Assembly (NCBI GenBank): GCA_019454045.1
Contig: SKCR01038919.1
Location: forward strand, 1-64,000
Direction: 5' to 3'
From: Zanthoxylum bungeanum
Lineage: Eukaryota; Streptophyta; Magnoliopsida; Sapindales; Rutaceae
DNA length: 64,000 bases
Under the pieces are notes generated by a model that saw nothing but the letters and a program-made list of their open reading frames with translations, was not told the origin of the DNA and searched no databases. How positions within the stretch are numbered: position 1 is the stretch's first letter; every line of letters begins with the position of its first letter. Positions 11,337 to 23,313 of the stretch are shown piece by piece. The position numbers were made by a program, and so were the translations under genes.

Positions 11337-13731
11337 TGTGGGGTTTTAGGGGGTGAATCCGGTAACGCAGCGGAAGCGGTGAAAATCCGATTTTCAGATT
11401 TCAAAACTTTTTCTCGGATTAATTAAATAAACATATTTATTAATATTCCAATAATCAAATTATGAAAATAAATTCAATAAAAATTTTTAGTGAATTTACC
11501 GAAATACCCTTGCTTTGTATTTTTGTCCATTTTAGTCCGAAATTGATCTAATCAATTTTGAATGATTCTAAATCATTTCTAAGATGAACTTATGATGTTC
11601 AAAACATCAAAACACCAAACAACCAAAACCCCAAATTATATCATCAAAGCCGAATGCACTCCAAAGGGGGGAATTTGTGCATTTTGTCATTTCATGCTTC
11701 AAAACACATCAAGATGTAATCCAATGAACATGAAACTTTATATGCATCATATACACACCAAATACACAACATATATGAAAAGCCCCAAATTTGGAATTAG
11801 TTAAGAACCCTAATTTTTCAATTTCCACAAATTGGACAAATTAGACCAAATACATTAAATCAATTACTTCAATCATCATTCTTCCATCCAATCCAAGTCT
11901 CAACACAATGAAACAACTCAAGATCAAATCTAGGTCATTTAAGAGTGGGTCAATAACTCTAGATTAGCAACATGGTTTCAAAAACCTTAAAAGAATAGTT
12001 ATAACTACAATAGTCACAACACTTCCTTCATTACACATGCTCAACACTTCTCCAAAACTTCCATCATCAAAAAAACCACAAGGAACAAAGAAAGAAACAT
12101 CCTAAGAATATCATATATTAAAGCCTAGAACCTAAGGAACATATTCCTTACTAATAGCAAGTTTGAAAAACTTACTAAATTTCCAAGCTTTTGAGTTTTC
12201 TTTCTTTCTCAAGCTTTCTTTGGTTTCTTCAATGGAGTTCTCTTTGTAAAAGTGTATTAGGTTAAGAAATGAAAATGAAAATGAAAACAATATATACTTG
12301 TTTATTTTTAAGCCTTGGCCGAATTTGCAAGCCAAATACAAAAAATAAAATTTCATTTCATTTCAATTTCATTAAATCAACTTGCATAAATATCTAAAAA
12401 CACTTTATTGATATTTATATAAGTCAACAAAGCAACTATAATCATTTACTTTAAATATCCTAATGTAAGATATTTATATTTTAATTAATTTAATCATTTA
12501 ACAATTAAATAATTAATTAATTAATCAAATACAAATATATTAAATATATGTATAATATTTACATTAAATATTAAAAACATATATTCATTTAGGATATAAG
12601 TCAAATAACTCATTTTGACTATTAATTAATGTGTATTTAAATTAATCAAGTATTAAATGTAAATACACAATAATTAAGCAAATGACTATCTAGTCTCTTT
12701 AGCACGTATCTTGCGTTTAACCTTTAAACGACTTTATAAATAATCAATATTATTTATTAATGTTGCTCTAGTGCTCTACGAGTATGTTTCATTATTGAGA
12801 CTCTCTAGATTCAGGTATATCCGTCACGAAATCAAATTTCGTGTCCATAATCTATCCACCCGTAGATTATGACGATCACGGATAATCTCGCTGAACCATA
12901 CAGGTCGAGGTCATGGCAAATGTATAATTCCTCCGTCACAGGTATCCGGATAAATCCCAGAGATATAGATGTAAACGTCAAATCTCTATCGGGATTATCC
13001 AGTCGACTATTCTATTAGCAATCTCAAAAGAATGTTTAGAACTAGCTTCTAAACTTTACCACGGGCCCATGGTTTTATCTGATTGCTAATCATATGGACT
13101 ACCTATGCTCTGGTACACAGAACTGACGGATCCTATCTTGATACACATAGGACACCCTGAGGATCTGTCTACACCCAACGAACAGGCGGAGGTCTGATCT
13201 AAATAGATCGGTGACGTGACTGCCATCTAAGTGTAGAAGATGTCTCATGTGCCCACAATGGCATCTCAAGTCTAAGAATCACAAGTGCTACTCAACCCAA
13301 GAAGATTCTTATTGACGCTGGTGTACCATCCATTAAGAATCTTCGGTGAGTCGTTCAGTGTTTATCCGCTATAAACACCTACACGTCTATACTAGTCTCC
13401 AAGACTAATGGTTCATTGAGAAACCATTGGAATCATATATTCCAGTATACGACATGTACCGGTCTCAACGGGTTTACTATACTGACCAAGTAGTGTAAAC
13501 CTTGACCAGGAACTGTCTAAGAATGACAACGTCATGATACTACTCAATGTCCGTTGCGACGCTTTTGCAACTGTATCATGACTAATCATTCTAGGGTCAT
13601 TACGTCTTTACCATATAGAAATATATATTATATTATAGAAACTGTATATATTATTCATAATAATAATGTTTTACAGAAGTATTTAACAGAAATACAACCA
13701 GGAATTGGCGCTCTGAGCACCAACCCCAACA
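11337..13731 (-). repeat. 5' LTR of Copia Y
   Basis: The LTR runs from TGTGGGGTTTTAGGG to CCAACCCCAACA, 2395 bp, and pairs with 4213-6609. It supplies the promoter for the minus-strand transcript. TSD GGAAC follows at 13732-13736. Confidence 0.9.
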
Positions 13732-13736
13732 GGAAC

Positions 13737-13894
13737 TGCCACTGAGCCGAACCAGTGAAGAGGAGCAGAATTTCGATTTTGTTCGTCACCGCCTCGCTCA
13801 ATCGATTGATGTGAGTATTCGAAACTTCTTCGATTTGTATTCGCACATATTTCATGTTTATATTATGATCTGGGACCTTAATAGAAACCAAACA
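13737..13894 (+). repeat. 3' LTR of Copia X, second part
   Basis: This is the continuation of the LTR cut at 4212. It includes a stretch homologous to the reverse complement of 24370-24480 (GATGTGAGTATTC... GGGACCTTA) and ends ACCAAACA at 13894. Confidence 0.8.
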
Positions 13895-14283
13895 CACTCC
13901 ACCTGTCAGCCACGTCTATCCACATCACCAGTTGACCGAGTCAACATGCACATCATCGCCATGTCATCATCACCAATCAGCATGCGCCACTGTCCAAATT
14001 CTATGGTGCCGCCGACAGTCTCTTTTCACCTCGTGTGCCACGTCAGCATCAATTATTGACAAACTTATTCGAAATCGACACGTGGTGGATAAGAATCTGA
14101 GCCGACCAATCAGAAGCCGCCACGTGTCACAATAATTGAGATCCCAACCACCTTGCCATGTGTCACCTTATCACCTTATCCAGAATCTGAGCCGACGAAC
14201 CAGAGCGTGCCATGTCGACAATCACCGGCGTCGCGACGCGAGCTTGGCGTCTCGACGCCAGACCCCTACTGACGCCTATAAAT
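13895..14283 (+). repeat. 5' LTR fragment of Athila-B
   Basis: The fragment aligns with 15691-16078 (CACTCCACCTGTCAGCCACG through GACGCCTATAAATT). It differs by point changes and an extra segment of about 20 bp beside GTCGCGACGC. It begins exactly at the end of Copia X and stops at the TATA-like sequence. The rest of the LTR and the primer site are deleted. Confidence 0.75.
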
Positions 14284-15279
14284 TATTTAATTTCATTTTA
14301 AATTATTTAATTTGTGAATTCTCCATAAAACTGACTAAAATGGATCTTCATATGCTCAGTTAGCAGATATTATCAACACGCATTGTAACATACGGACATG
14401 AGCTAAAATTGAAAAGTTTGTAATATTCAATGCTCTATTTTAATTAGAGGAGCATCTCAAAAAGTGATGAAGTAAAAAAAAAAAAACAAAAAACGTCTGA
14501 GGTCCGAGTTATTAAGTCTGTAAGGGTGTGTTTTAACACCTAGTGCCCTAAAGCCAACTGGTTTGGGAGTCACTGGCCCAAAGCTAGCTACATGGATCAA
14601 AGATGTTGCAAATATATATATATCTGAAGTCTGAGTAATTAAGTCCGTAGGGGTGTCTTAACACCTGGTGATCTAAAGCCAACTGGTTTGGGAGTCACCG
14701 GCCCAACACTCGCTACATAGGAGGAAGATATTGTATATAAATAAAAAAAATCAAAAATCAAAGAAAAATCAGAAAAATTATTCCATTGCTACAAAAAGGT
14801 GTGAATTCCGATAAAACTTTATGACAAAAATATTACTCTCTTATCAACTGCACTTATGACTGTTGTGGGCAAAAATGAGTTGTTTAATATCTTGTTGGCT
14901 GTGTATATGGAGAATGGTAAAATAATCGGAGAATTTACTTATTCAGTAATTTAGAAAGAAAGAAAACAACTAGTAACTTGGAGTAGAAGCTTCACCTGAT
15001 TAGTCACTAACTTCTTTATTCTCTTTTCGCTTGTCTTTTTTTTCTTTTGTGTGCATTAGTTTTACTTTCTTTTTACTTTTTTAAAAATGTTTGTGGGTAT
15101 CATTGTTGTAAACCCTCACGAGACTACAACTCGTCCACTAGGGACACCTAGGGGTTTAAAGGCTTGTTGCATACGCTAAATGCAACCGTGATCCCTACGA
15201 AAGTGGCTTAGTTAAATTTTATTTTAAAGATGTTTATGTTATTTTATTCTATGTTTTGCTCGAGGACTAGCAAAATGTT
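14284..15279 (+). other. 3' untranslated region of Athila-B
   Basis: This non-coding stretch is collinear with 38261-39189 of Athila-A. It contains two diverged tandem units of about 120 bp (near 14505-14600 and 14625-14735). Each has a short inverted repeat (GTGT..TTAACACC) and the phrase CCAACTGGTTTGGGAGTCAC. No gene is visible. Confidence 0.7.
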
Positions 15280-15292
15280 AGGTTTGGGGGTG
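15280..15292 (+). other. Polypurine tract of Athila-B
   Basis: AGGTTTGGGGGTG directly precedes the LTR start TGATGAGTGG. It is identical to the tract of Athila-A at 39190-39202. Confidence 0.85.
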
Positions 15293-17183
15293 TGATGAGT
15301 GGTAATTATATCACTATTTCCCACTCATTTGACCTAATATTTTGTATAGTTTCTTGCGTTTTGTGAATATTTTGATGTGTTTTGAGTTATTTTGTAGATA
15401 AGTAAAGTTTCAGGACTCTCTGGAGGTGATTTGGGCCAAAACAGTGAAAATTGGACGAAAAAGGCAAAATGGTCATTTATCGCGTCGCGTCGCGCAAGCC
15501 TATGGTGTTGCGACGCCTAACATACGCTGAACAATGCTAACGTGCGCCGGGTCCACAAGTCAGAATCTGAGAAAAGTTTGACTTTGCTAACGTACGACGT
15601 GCCACGTGTCACCATCACAACCGATCTGCTAACGTGCATCGTGCCACGTGTCATCATCCTACGGTGCAGACAGTCACCGTCGCCACGTGTCACTCCACCT
15701 GTCAGCCACGTCATCATCCACATCACCAGTTGACCGAGTCAACGTGCCACATCATCGCCACGTCATCATCAACCAATCATAGCGTGCCACGTGTCACAAT
15801 TCTATGGTGCCGACAGTCCTTTTCACCACGTGTGCCACGTCAACGCCACATCAGCATCAATTATTGACAAACTTATCCGAAATCGACACGTGGCGGATAA
15901 GAAGCTGAGCCAACCAATCAGAAGCCGCCACGTGTCATAATAATTGAGATCCCAACCACCTTACCACGTGTCACCTTATCACCTTTTCTAGAATCTGAGC
16001 CGACGAACCAGAGCGTGCCACGTCGACAATCACCGGCGTCGCGACGCCAGACCCCTACTGACGCCTATAAATTCAGCGCGATTTCAGAATTCAAAGCATG
16101 CATTCCTTGAGTTTTGTAAGGACTCTAAGGATTGCATCTTGTGTGTTATGTTTTTGTAATTTAAATTTAGCATTTTTACTTTTAGTATTTTTAATTATGC
16201 ACTTTTACTTTTTGTAATAAAATTTTATTTTATTTTTTTTACTTTATGTTTTGTAGATAATTTACCGTTGGGGTAAAAGGTGAAACATTTAATATAATTA
16301 TCTAGGTAAATCTCACTTAATTATAATTTATAAATTATAATTTAATCGGATTAATTAATGTCAGACTTTATTACCACCAATATGGTCGGTCTAAATATAA
16401 ATTACTTTACCGCCTATATGGCTGGTTTTTATGTGACAAATACTTACCGCCTATATGGCTGGTGTAATTGGACTAAATGGATTACCATATATATGGCTGG
16501 TTTTAAATGTTTAATATTATTAATTCCTGAGAAAGCAGAACATAAAATAATTTATATATTATAATAAGTGAGATTCCTAGATATGAAATATTAAATGTGG
16601 ATCCTCTAACCCCAGCATTTTATTTTATTCTATGGAAGTGATGAAACACAATATAACTAGGCTTAATAATTGATTTAATTATTTATTGGGTAATTCTTTA
16701 GTTTGTTTATTGAGTCTTAAACTTAATGTTTCTTATTTTCTGATCACCAATAAGATTGATGTGGTAAACTTAAAATGAACTAGACATAGGGATTTTAAGT
16801 TTAAGCCTTAGATTCAATAGCCCACGATCTTACTTGAGGATAAATAACCCTTTAATAGATTTCCTTACAGGATAGACATATACCTGTCGGGCGGGGGTAG
16901 CCATAATTGGAACTTAATCTTAATGAATCCAGGTAATTTGGTTGACATAGACATATGGTTCAATTGGGTTATACTGGGTATTTGCGTCTGACCATCGACA
17001 GAGTCTTTTGTATATTTTCGTGTTCCAGGTTAGCAGTCTGATTTATTACACATATATAAGAGAATCAATTCATCTTTATATTAATATTGTGTGGAGTCAG
17101 GACCCTAGATCTTTGAGTCTTTTCTTTTATTTTCCTTAGTATTTTCTTTTGAGTCTGTTTTTATTTTAATTAGCAAATCCACA
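15293..17183 (+). repeat. 3' LTR of Athila-B, cut by Copia X2
   Basis: The LTR starts TGATGAGTGG. A TATA-like TATAAATT lies at 16066-16073. Four short tandem units with ATATGGCTGGT or ATATGGTCGGT follow at 16365-16510. Downstream it is collinear with the Athila-A LTR (ACAGGATAGACATATACCTG near 16868, ATTGGGTTATACTGGGTA near 16963). It breaks off at 17183 where X2 begins, so roughly the last 200-250 bp are missing. Confidence 0.75.
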
Positions 17184-18651
17184 TGTTGGAGTTTCTACGG
17201 CCCCGAGGATCGATTAAAAGCAAGAAATAACACATGCGAATACATACGATGAAGTTACGGAATACTTACATCGATCGGTTGAGCGACGCGGCAACGAACA
17301 AAAATTATTTTCTGCTCACTGTCATGCTCGGCAGTGAGCTGCTGTTCTTCCTCCAATATGCGGCTTTGGTGCTCCTTGAACAAGCTCCAAGCTTCATCAA
17401 ATGATTCCAAGCTCATGGGTGGACTTCCTTATCACCTTCGCATGTCTCACGGAGTGCTAGCTCTCAAGAAATTTACCACAAATTTCCCACACTTTGCTTC
17501 CCTTGCTCACAGTTTTTGCCCAGTAAAAACAGTGAAGAAATGCCCATTTGGGCGTGAAAGAGAGAGAGAGAGGAAAGAGAGGAGAGTTGTGTGGTTGGTT
17601 TCTAATTTGTGTATCTTATACACAAATGTGAATTTCAAATTCATTTACAATGAATTTGGCTTTCAAAAAGTCAAGCCTTTAAGGCTCCAACCACTCACAT
17701 CAACTACATCAATCAATGAATAGTGACTGGCGTCAATCACTCAAAGTGAAAGACATCTATCACTTGATTGACGGATGACGTGACGCTAGATACGACTAGC
17801 GATTTTACGCTGATGTGACTTGTGTGCCGCACTCGAATTCGAAATGCGAATGCGCTCGCAAACAATCCCGGGCTCGGGTTCCTTAATTCCAAATTAACGA
17901 ATTTTCCGTTGCGACGTAATTAAATCTAATTTAATTAAATAATCACGTCTAGCATAATTATTATTCACGTCGCTAACGAATTAATTCTAAATTAACTCGT
18001 TCGCCCGAATTATAATCTAGTTTTAATTCCGCGTCGAAATCCAATTTCGTATAATATATCGAATATATTAATTAATCGATTAATTCCAAATTAATCGTTA
18101 TCTCTCTTTAATGATATTTTATCCCAGATAAAATATCTCCGCAATTATTCCCAGATTAATTTTCTCTCACATCTAATTAATCCCAGATTAATTAAAAGTG
18201 CGAGTCATACATCATCGGTAAATCTTCGGGAAGCAACCCATTAGATCCCCGGATATGTTGGCAGTAAATTCGGTCGTCGGACTATCCGAACACGTAAGTA
18301 CCTAGTACTACGTTTATACCGATTTATAAGACAAGGTTGGCATCTAGCAAAGCGCCATGCCTACCCAATTCTTCAGAAATATCCTTACAGGAATATAAGG
18401 ATCTATATAAAGCGTAGTATACGTAATATTGTGTATTTCGATCCAGTATCGAATGATCACATGCTAGGCCTGGGGCTGGAATTGTGTCTGCCCCGTACGA
18501 AGCACATATCGGATGTCTGGTAACTAGTCTCTATAATCGGATATACATGACCTAGTCATAATATCCCGATAACTGCAACATTTAAGAGAACCAGTCTCGT
18601 ATCCTACGTGACCATCATCTCCATATTATTGAAGTGATACTTCCGCCTTGA
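17184..18651 (-). repeat. 3' LTR of Copia X2, part 1
   Basis: Starting TGTTGGAGTTTC, it is similar in reverse complement to 2359-4212 and collinear with 24370-25800. It is interrupted by Athila-A after the CTTGA target bases (18647-18651). Confidence 0.8.
18647..18651. repeat. Target site duplication CTTGA of Athila-A
   Basis: CTTGA lies at 18647-18651 and again at 41226-41230, flanking the two Athila-A LTRs. Joining the flanks across one copy gives the ...TTCCGCCTTGACATCAC... continuity that is seen uninterrupted in X3 near 25795. Confidence 0.93.
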
Positions 18652-20675
18652 TGATGAGCGGAAAATATATCAATATTTACCGCCCCTTTTACTTAATATT
18701 TTGTTTAGTTTCTCGGGTTTGATGAACGTTTTGATGTGTTTTAGTTTATTTTGCAGATAAAATAATATTGGGACATAATGAAATCATTTAGGATGAAATG
18801 TGGGTCAACAAAGGGCAAAAATTGGACTTGACATATTAATTTTGGAGATTGGAAACTTGAAAGGGCGTTTTAACGAAGTGTAGTTTTTGAAATTCCAGTT
18901 TTGTGCATCTGTCGTAATTTGAGCATAACTTTTTACTCCAATATCGGATTGAGCTGATTCAAGTTCCAGATTAAAGAAGACTCAAATATCTATAGCTTTG
19001 AAAGACAAAATAATTTCGAATTCGGAAGATTGCATGCCCGAAATTGATGAACCATCCAGAAGTGTGTTGTGTGTAATTATTAAAGTCACTTTCAATCATT
19101 TTCAAAGCAAAAAATAAATTAATAAATAAATAACAAAAATTATCAAATCATCACCAAACATGATAAGTAATTAGTGGAGCAATTAATAATTGATTTGGTG
19201 GATGATTTGATGGAGGCAAAATTTTTCCTATAAATACCAAGCCATTTCATTTGTAAAATTCAAACTTTCTTCTAAGGAATTCCTTAAGAATACTAAGAAG
19301 ATGTATCTTGTTTGTTTATTTATAGCTTTCAGTAATTAATTTCCGCTTTCGCACTTTCTTTTCTTTACTTTTCAGTTTTTACTTTCCGCAATTTACTTTT
19401 ACACAAAATATTTTTCTTTCTTTAATTTTCAGTTTTGTTACTTTTCAGTAATGAGGAGGTAACTCCCCTTTGCTGGGGTAAAAGGTAAAACTTTTATTAC
19501 TAATATTTAGATTAATCTCCCTTAATTATAATATATAAACTAGTTAAAACCTGACTTAACGAGGATACCGCCATATTGGTCGGTTGGTAATTATTTAAAT
19601 TGGTTTTAACCTGACTAAACTGGATACCGCCTGATTGGTCGGTTGGTAATTAATTATTAATTTGACTTCATCTGGATAGCGCCTATATGGCTGGTTGGTA
19701 ATTATCATGCAAAGTTAATATATTATATTAAGGGAGATATCTAAAATAGAAGTAATAAAAGTGGATCTTTTTACCTCAGCATTTTCTTTTATTGTAATTT
19801 TACTTTATTTACTTTCAGTAATTTACTTTTCAGTAATTTACTTTCAGCATTTACTTTTCAGCATTTAATTTTCAGTATTTAATTTTCAGTATTTTACTTT
19901 ATGTCTTTTATTTTATTTAAGTTTTTTTACTACTCGTAAATATGTGTCGTAACTAAGCCAGTTATCTGGGGTTGTGATGAAATCCAATATCACCGGTTTA
20001 TAAGGGGTTAAATTATAGTTTGGGTAATTTAAAGGTTTACTTATTAAGTCTTAAGCTTAATGCGTCTTGTTAATTGGCCGCTAATAAGATTGATGTGGTA
20101 AATCTAAAATAAACTTGACAAAGGAATTTTAGGTTTCAGCCTTAGACTTAATAGCCCACGATCTTCCTTGAGGATAGATAATCCTTTAATAGATTTCCTT
20201 ACAGGATAGACATATACCTGTCGGGCGGGGGTAGCCATAATTGGAGCTTAAACTTAATGAATCCACATAATTTGGTTGACATAGACATATGGTTCAATTG
20301 GGTTAAACTGGGTATTTGCGTCTGACCATCGACAGAGACTTTTGCATAATTTAGTGTTCCAGGTTAGTAAACCGATTTATTACACAAACATAAAATAACC
20401 ACTTCATCTTTAAAATGATATTGGAAGAAATCACAACCCTAGATAGTTTTTAATATTGAATTTTCTTAAACCTACATTCGAGCAATTTTATTTACTTGTT
20501 TTTAAATTCAAAACCTTCATCATTTCAAATCAATCAATCAACCTGTTAGATACTAGTAATCATTTGACCTCATAAAATTAATAGATTAGATATTAAGTCC
20601 TCGTGGGATCGATACTTTTTATACTACTTGAACGATACGTGCGCTTGCGTTATACGCGTGTGTAAACATCGGTCA
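18652..20675 (+). repeat. 5' LTR of Athila-A
   Basis: The LTR runs from TGATGAGCGG to ATCGGTCA. A TATA box (CCTATAAATACC, core 19229-19236) lies in a normal promoter position. Three tandem units of about 55-60 bp with ACCGCC...GGTCGGTTGGTAATT occupy 19559-19710. TTTACTTTTCAGTA-type short repeats fill 19800-19915. Confidence 0.93.
19229..19236 (+). promoter_or_regulatory. TATA box of Athila-A 5' LTR
   Basis: TATAAATA lies in an AT-rich context about 580 bp into the LTR and is repeated at 39783-39790 in the 3' LTR. Transcription would start some 30 bases downstream, near TTCATTTGTAAAATTC. This is predicted from motif and position only. Confidence 0.55.
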
Positions 20676-20681
20676 AGTTTT

Positions 20682-20699
20682 TGGCGCCGTTGCCGGGGA
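20682..20699 (+). other. Primer binding site of Athila-A, tRNA-Asp type
   Basis: TGGCGCCGTTGCCGGGGA lies six bases after the 5' LTR. It is complementary to the 3' end of plant tRNA-Asp, the usual primer of Athila and Tat elements. Confidence 0.92.
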
Positions 20700-20795
20700 C
20701 TTATTTATCTTTTACTATTTGTTTAGGGGTTAGATACGTTACTTGTATTTAATTTCTTTTTACTTATTGTTTTTGTTTTCTTGTGTTTCAGGTTC

Positions 20796-22440
20796 TCAGA
20801 AACTACATAAGACGAACCAGAAGCTTTGAACTCCGACCGCTTGACCCAGAAATTGAAAGAACCATCAGACAGTTGAGAAGGGAAAAACGAGAAGGCCAAT
20901 AAGCAATCATTAACATAGAACCTGAACCGTTGGAGGTTGCACCACCATTTCCCATTCGAGACAGAACCATTCTGGTGGTTGACAGACTCATTTCCTGTAT
21001 TGTACTTCCTCCCTTACCAGCAAATGCGTGTGACATCAAAACATGCATTCAGATGATTCAGCAGTCAGTTCAGTTCGGGGGGAATGCAATTGAAGATCCT
21101 AATGCCCACATCAGTAACTTCTTGGAAGTTTGCGGTACTTTCAACTACAACAGAGCATCAGAAGAAGCAATGAGACTGCGTGTTTTCCATACTCCTTGAA
21201 GGACAGAGCTAAAGCTTGGCTACATTCACTACCAGCAGGTTCTATCACAACTTGGAACACTTGAGCCACCAAATTTCTTGTAAAGTACTTTCCACCAGCC
21301 AGAACTGGAAAGCTGAGGAATGACATCACATCCTTTGTGCAACAAGACTCAGAAACTCTCTACGAAAGTTGGGAAAGGTACAAAAATTTGCTTCGGAAAT
21401 GTCTTCACCATGAGATTCCAAAATGGCTTCAAGTCCAAACATTCTATAATGGACTTTCTGGAATAATGAGAACCACAATCGATGCTGCTGCTGGAGGAGC
21501 CTTGATGGCAAAAGAAGAAGATCAGGTCTTGGACCTAATCGAAGAAATGGCCAACAACAATTCCTAGTGGCCAATAGAAAGGAGCATGATCCAAAGAATT
21601 GCAGGAATTTATGAAAGTGGAGCCAATACAGCAGTCAACGCCAAGCTAGACCAGATATGCAAATTCATGGAGACTCTTACCACTGGATCCATAAGTTCAC
21701 CATATGGAGGAGCACCGGAGTCGAACCAACTTGAAGAGATGGTGAATTATGTCAACAATTTCAACAGATAGGGGAACAATCCATATTCCAACACCTACGA
21801 CCCAGGATGGAGGAATCATCCCAATTTTTCATGGAGCAACAATTCAGGCCAACAGCAGAACTATCTACCACCTGAATTCCAGCAACAGGACAAAAGCTAG
21901 GAGCAGGCAAATGAACCAGGAATAACAGAAGTGTTGACCCACTTGAAAATGATAGAAGAAAAACACGACTCTCAAGCAGCAAGATATGATACTATGTTTC
22001 AATCTCAAGCAGCAAGATATGATGATATGTTTCAATCCCAAGCAGCATTAATTCAAAGTCAATCTGCTTCTATTAAAGCACTGGAGAATCAAATTAGACA
22101 ACTGGCCAATGCTCAGAGTTACAGACCGCCAGGTACCCTTCCTAGCAACACAGAGCCAAATCCAAGAAACATGGGGAATGAGCAATGTCATGCCATCATG
22201 TTAAAAAGTGATACTGAAATCAACAAAGATGTTGGAGCCAAAACAGCTGCTAAGGAAGTTCCAAAAGAAACAAAGCAACAGATGGAGGAAAAAGAAGCAA
22301 AGGAAAAAGAACAGATCATTCCACCTCCACATTTTCCTCAACGTCTTCAGAAGAACAAATTGGACAAGCAGTTTTCTCGATTCCTGGAGACCTTCAAAAA
22401 GCTGCATATCAACATCCCATTTGCAGAAGCCTTGGAATAA
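20796..22440 (+). pseudogene. Athila-A gag
   Basis: This Gypsy Gag (Retrotrans_gag) is decayed. In order: an arginine-rich N-terminus (NYIRRTRSFELRPLDPE) and IEDPNAHISNFLEVCGTFN. After a frameshift near 21195 come LKDRAKAWLHSLPAGSITTW, FFPPARTGKLRNDI, ESWERYKNLLRKC and QTFYNGLSG, which are hallmarks of plant Gypsy gag. A QSQAARYD repeat region and a coiled-coil-like lysine/glutamate tail follow. Stops lie at 20900, 21262, 21565, 21769, 21898 and 22438. No zinc knuckle was recognised. Most of these stops are one C-to-T or G-to-A change from Gln or Trp codons. Confidence 0.88.
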
Positions 22441-23277
22441 ATGCCTAGTTATGTCAAATTCATGAAAGACATTCTTTCACGAAAACAGAGATTGGGAGAC
22501 TACGAAACAGTAGCATTAATGAAAGAATGCAGCGCCATCATTCAGAGGAAACTTCCCCCGAAGTTGAAAGATCCTGGCAGTTTCACTGTCCCATGCATCA
22601 TTGGAGAACATTACATCGGTAAGGCTTTATGTGATCTAGGTGCGAGTGTTAACTTGATGCCTTTTTTCTATTTTCAGGAAATTGCAGATTGGAGAAGTAA
22701 TGCCTACCTCAGTTTCATGCAACTTGCTGACCGAACACTCGCATTTCCAAGAGGTGTTGTTGAAGATGTGCTGGTCAAAGTAGACAAACTAATTCTCCCC
22801 GCAGATTTCATCATCCTTGACATTGAAGAAGATAAAGAAATACCTATCATTCTTGGGAGACCATTCTTGGCTACAGGTAAAACTGTGATTGATGTGCAAA
22901 AAGGAGAACTGACCATGAAAGTGCGGGACCAAGAAGTGACCTTTAATGTTTTCAAAGCCATGAAATTCCCGAGCGATGAAAAGGAAGAAGAATGCTTCAG
23001 AGTTGATGTTATTGATAGTATTGTTCAAAATATTGAGCCAAATCCCACAGATACACTTGAAGCTTGCATCACCAACATGACTGATAGCGAGCTAGATACT
23101 GAAATCCTGGAATGTATCAACTACCTTGACAAACCATTTCGATTCAAAGCAACACCACCAGTTGAAAGCTTGGAACTGCCAAAGAAAGATCGAATCAAGC
23201 CTTCGATTGAAGAACCACCACAATTGGAGCTGAAGTTACTTCTGAGTCATCTCAGGTATGCATTTCTTGGAAACTAA
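22441..23277 (+). pseudogene. Athila-A aspartic protease region
   Basis: This 278-codon open stretch continues the gag-pol frame. The retropepsin-like site is ALCDLGASVNLMP (Asp at residue 65), with ADFIILDIEED and IILGRPFLATGKTVID downstream, as in plant Gypsy proteases. It would cleave the polyprotein. A stop just upstream (22438) and one at its end (23275) isolate it from gag and RT. In intact relatives these positions are sense codons. Confidence 0.9.
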
Positions 23278-23313
23278 TCTGAATTACCTGTTATTATTTC
23301 TTCTTCACTAACA

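Larger units (their letters stand above)
4213..13731 (-). mobile_element. Copia element Y, nearly complete
   Basis: This is a 9519-bp minus-strand Ty1/Copia retrotransposon with two LTRs of about 2.4 kb, a perfect initiator-Met-type primer site and a polypurine tract. Gag, protease, integrase, RT and RNase H occur in Copia order. It inserted in the 3' LTR of element X with duplication GGAAC. Its coding region is broken by a few frameshifts and stops but is much better preserved than that of X, so it is the younger of the two. The LTRs differ by scattered substitutions and small indels, so it is not brand new. Confidence 0.92.
1..13894 (+). mobile_element. Copia element X, 3' part, interrupted by Copia Y
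   Basis: This is the 3' portion of a plus-strand Copia LTR retrotransposon whose 5' half lies left of the window. It has a decayed pol region (1-2345), a polypurine tract and a 3' LTR that starts TGTTGGACAA at 2359. Copia Y splits the LTR at 4212/13737, and the LTR ends ACCAAACA at 13894. The same family recurs in reverse orientation at 17184-44412 (X2) and 24370-34270 (X3), and comparison with X3 fixes the LTR ends. The element sits in the 5' LTR of Athila-B: the bases after 13894 (CACTC...) continue a sequence whose partner starts at 15691. Confidence 0.8.
13895..17183 (+). mobile_element. Athila-B, internally deleted Gypsy element
   Basis: This remnant of a plus-strand Athila-like element consists of part of the 5' LTR (13895-14283), a 3' untranslated region, a polypurine tract and most of the 3' LTR. 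No primer site, gag or pol remains. Copia X is inserted in its 5' LTR and Copia X2 in its 3' LTR, so it is the oldest mobile element here. The related complete copy is Athila-A at 18652-41225. Confidence 0.75.

Noticed and set aside
17334..17723. 129-codon plus-strand frame
   Set aside because: It lies in the X2 LTR and contains a GA microsatellite (RERERERKERR). No homologue pattern.
22201..22407. Minus-strand frame with Leu/Phe-rich sequence opposite gag
   Set aside because: It is a shadow of the Lys/Glu-rich gag coding strand.
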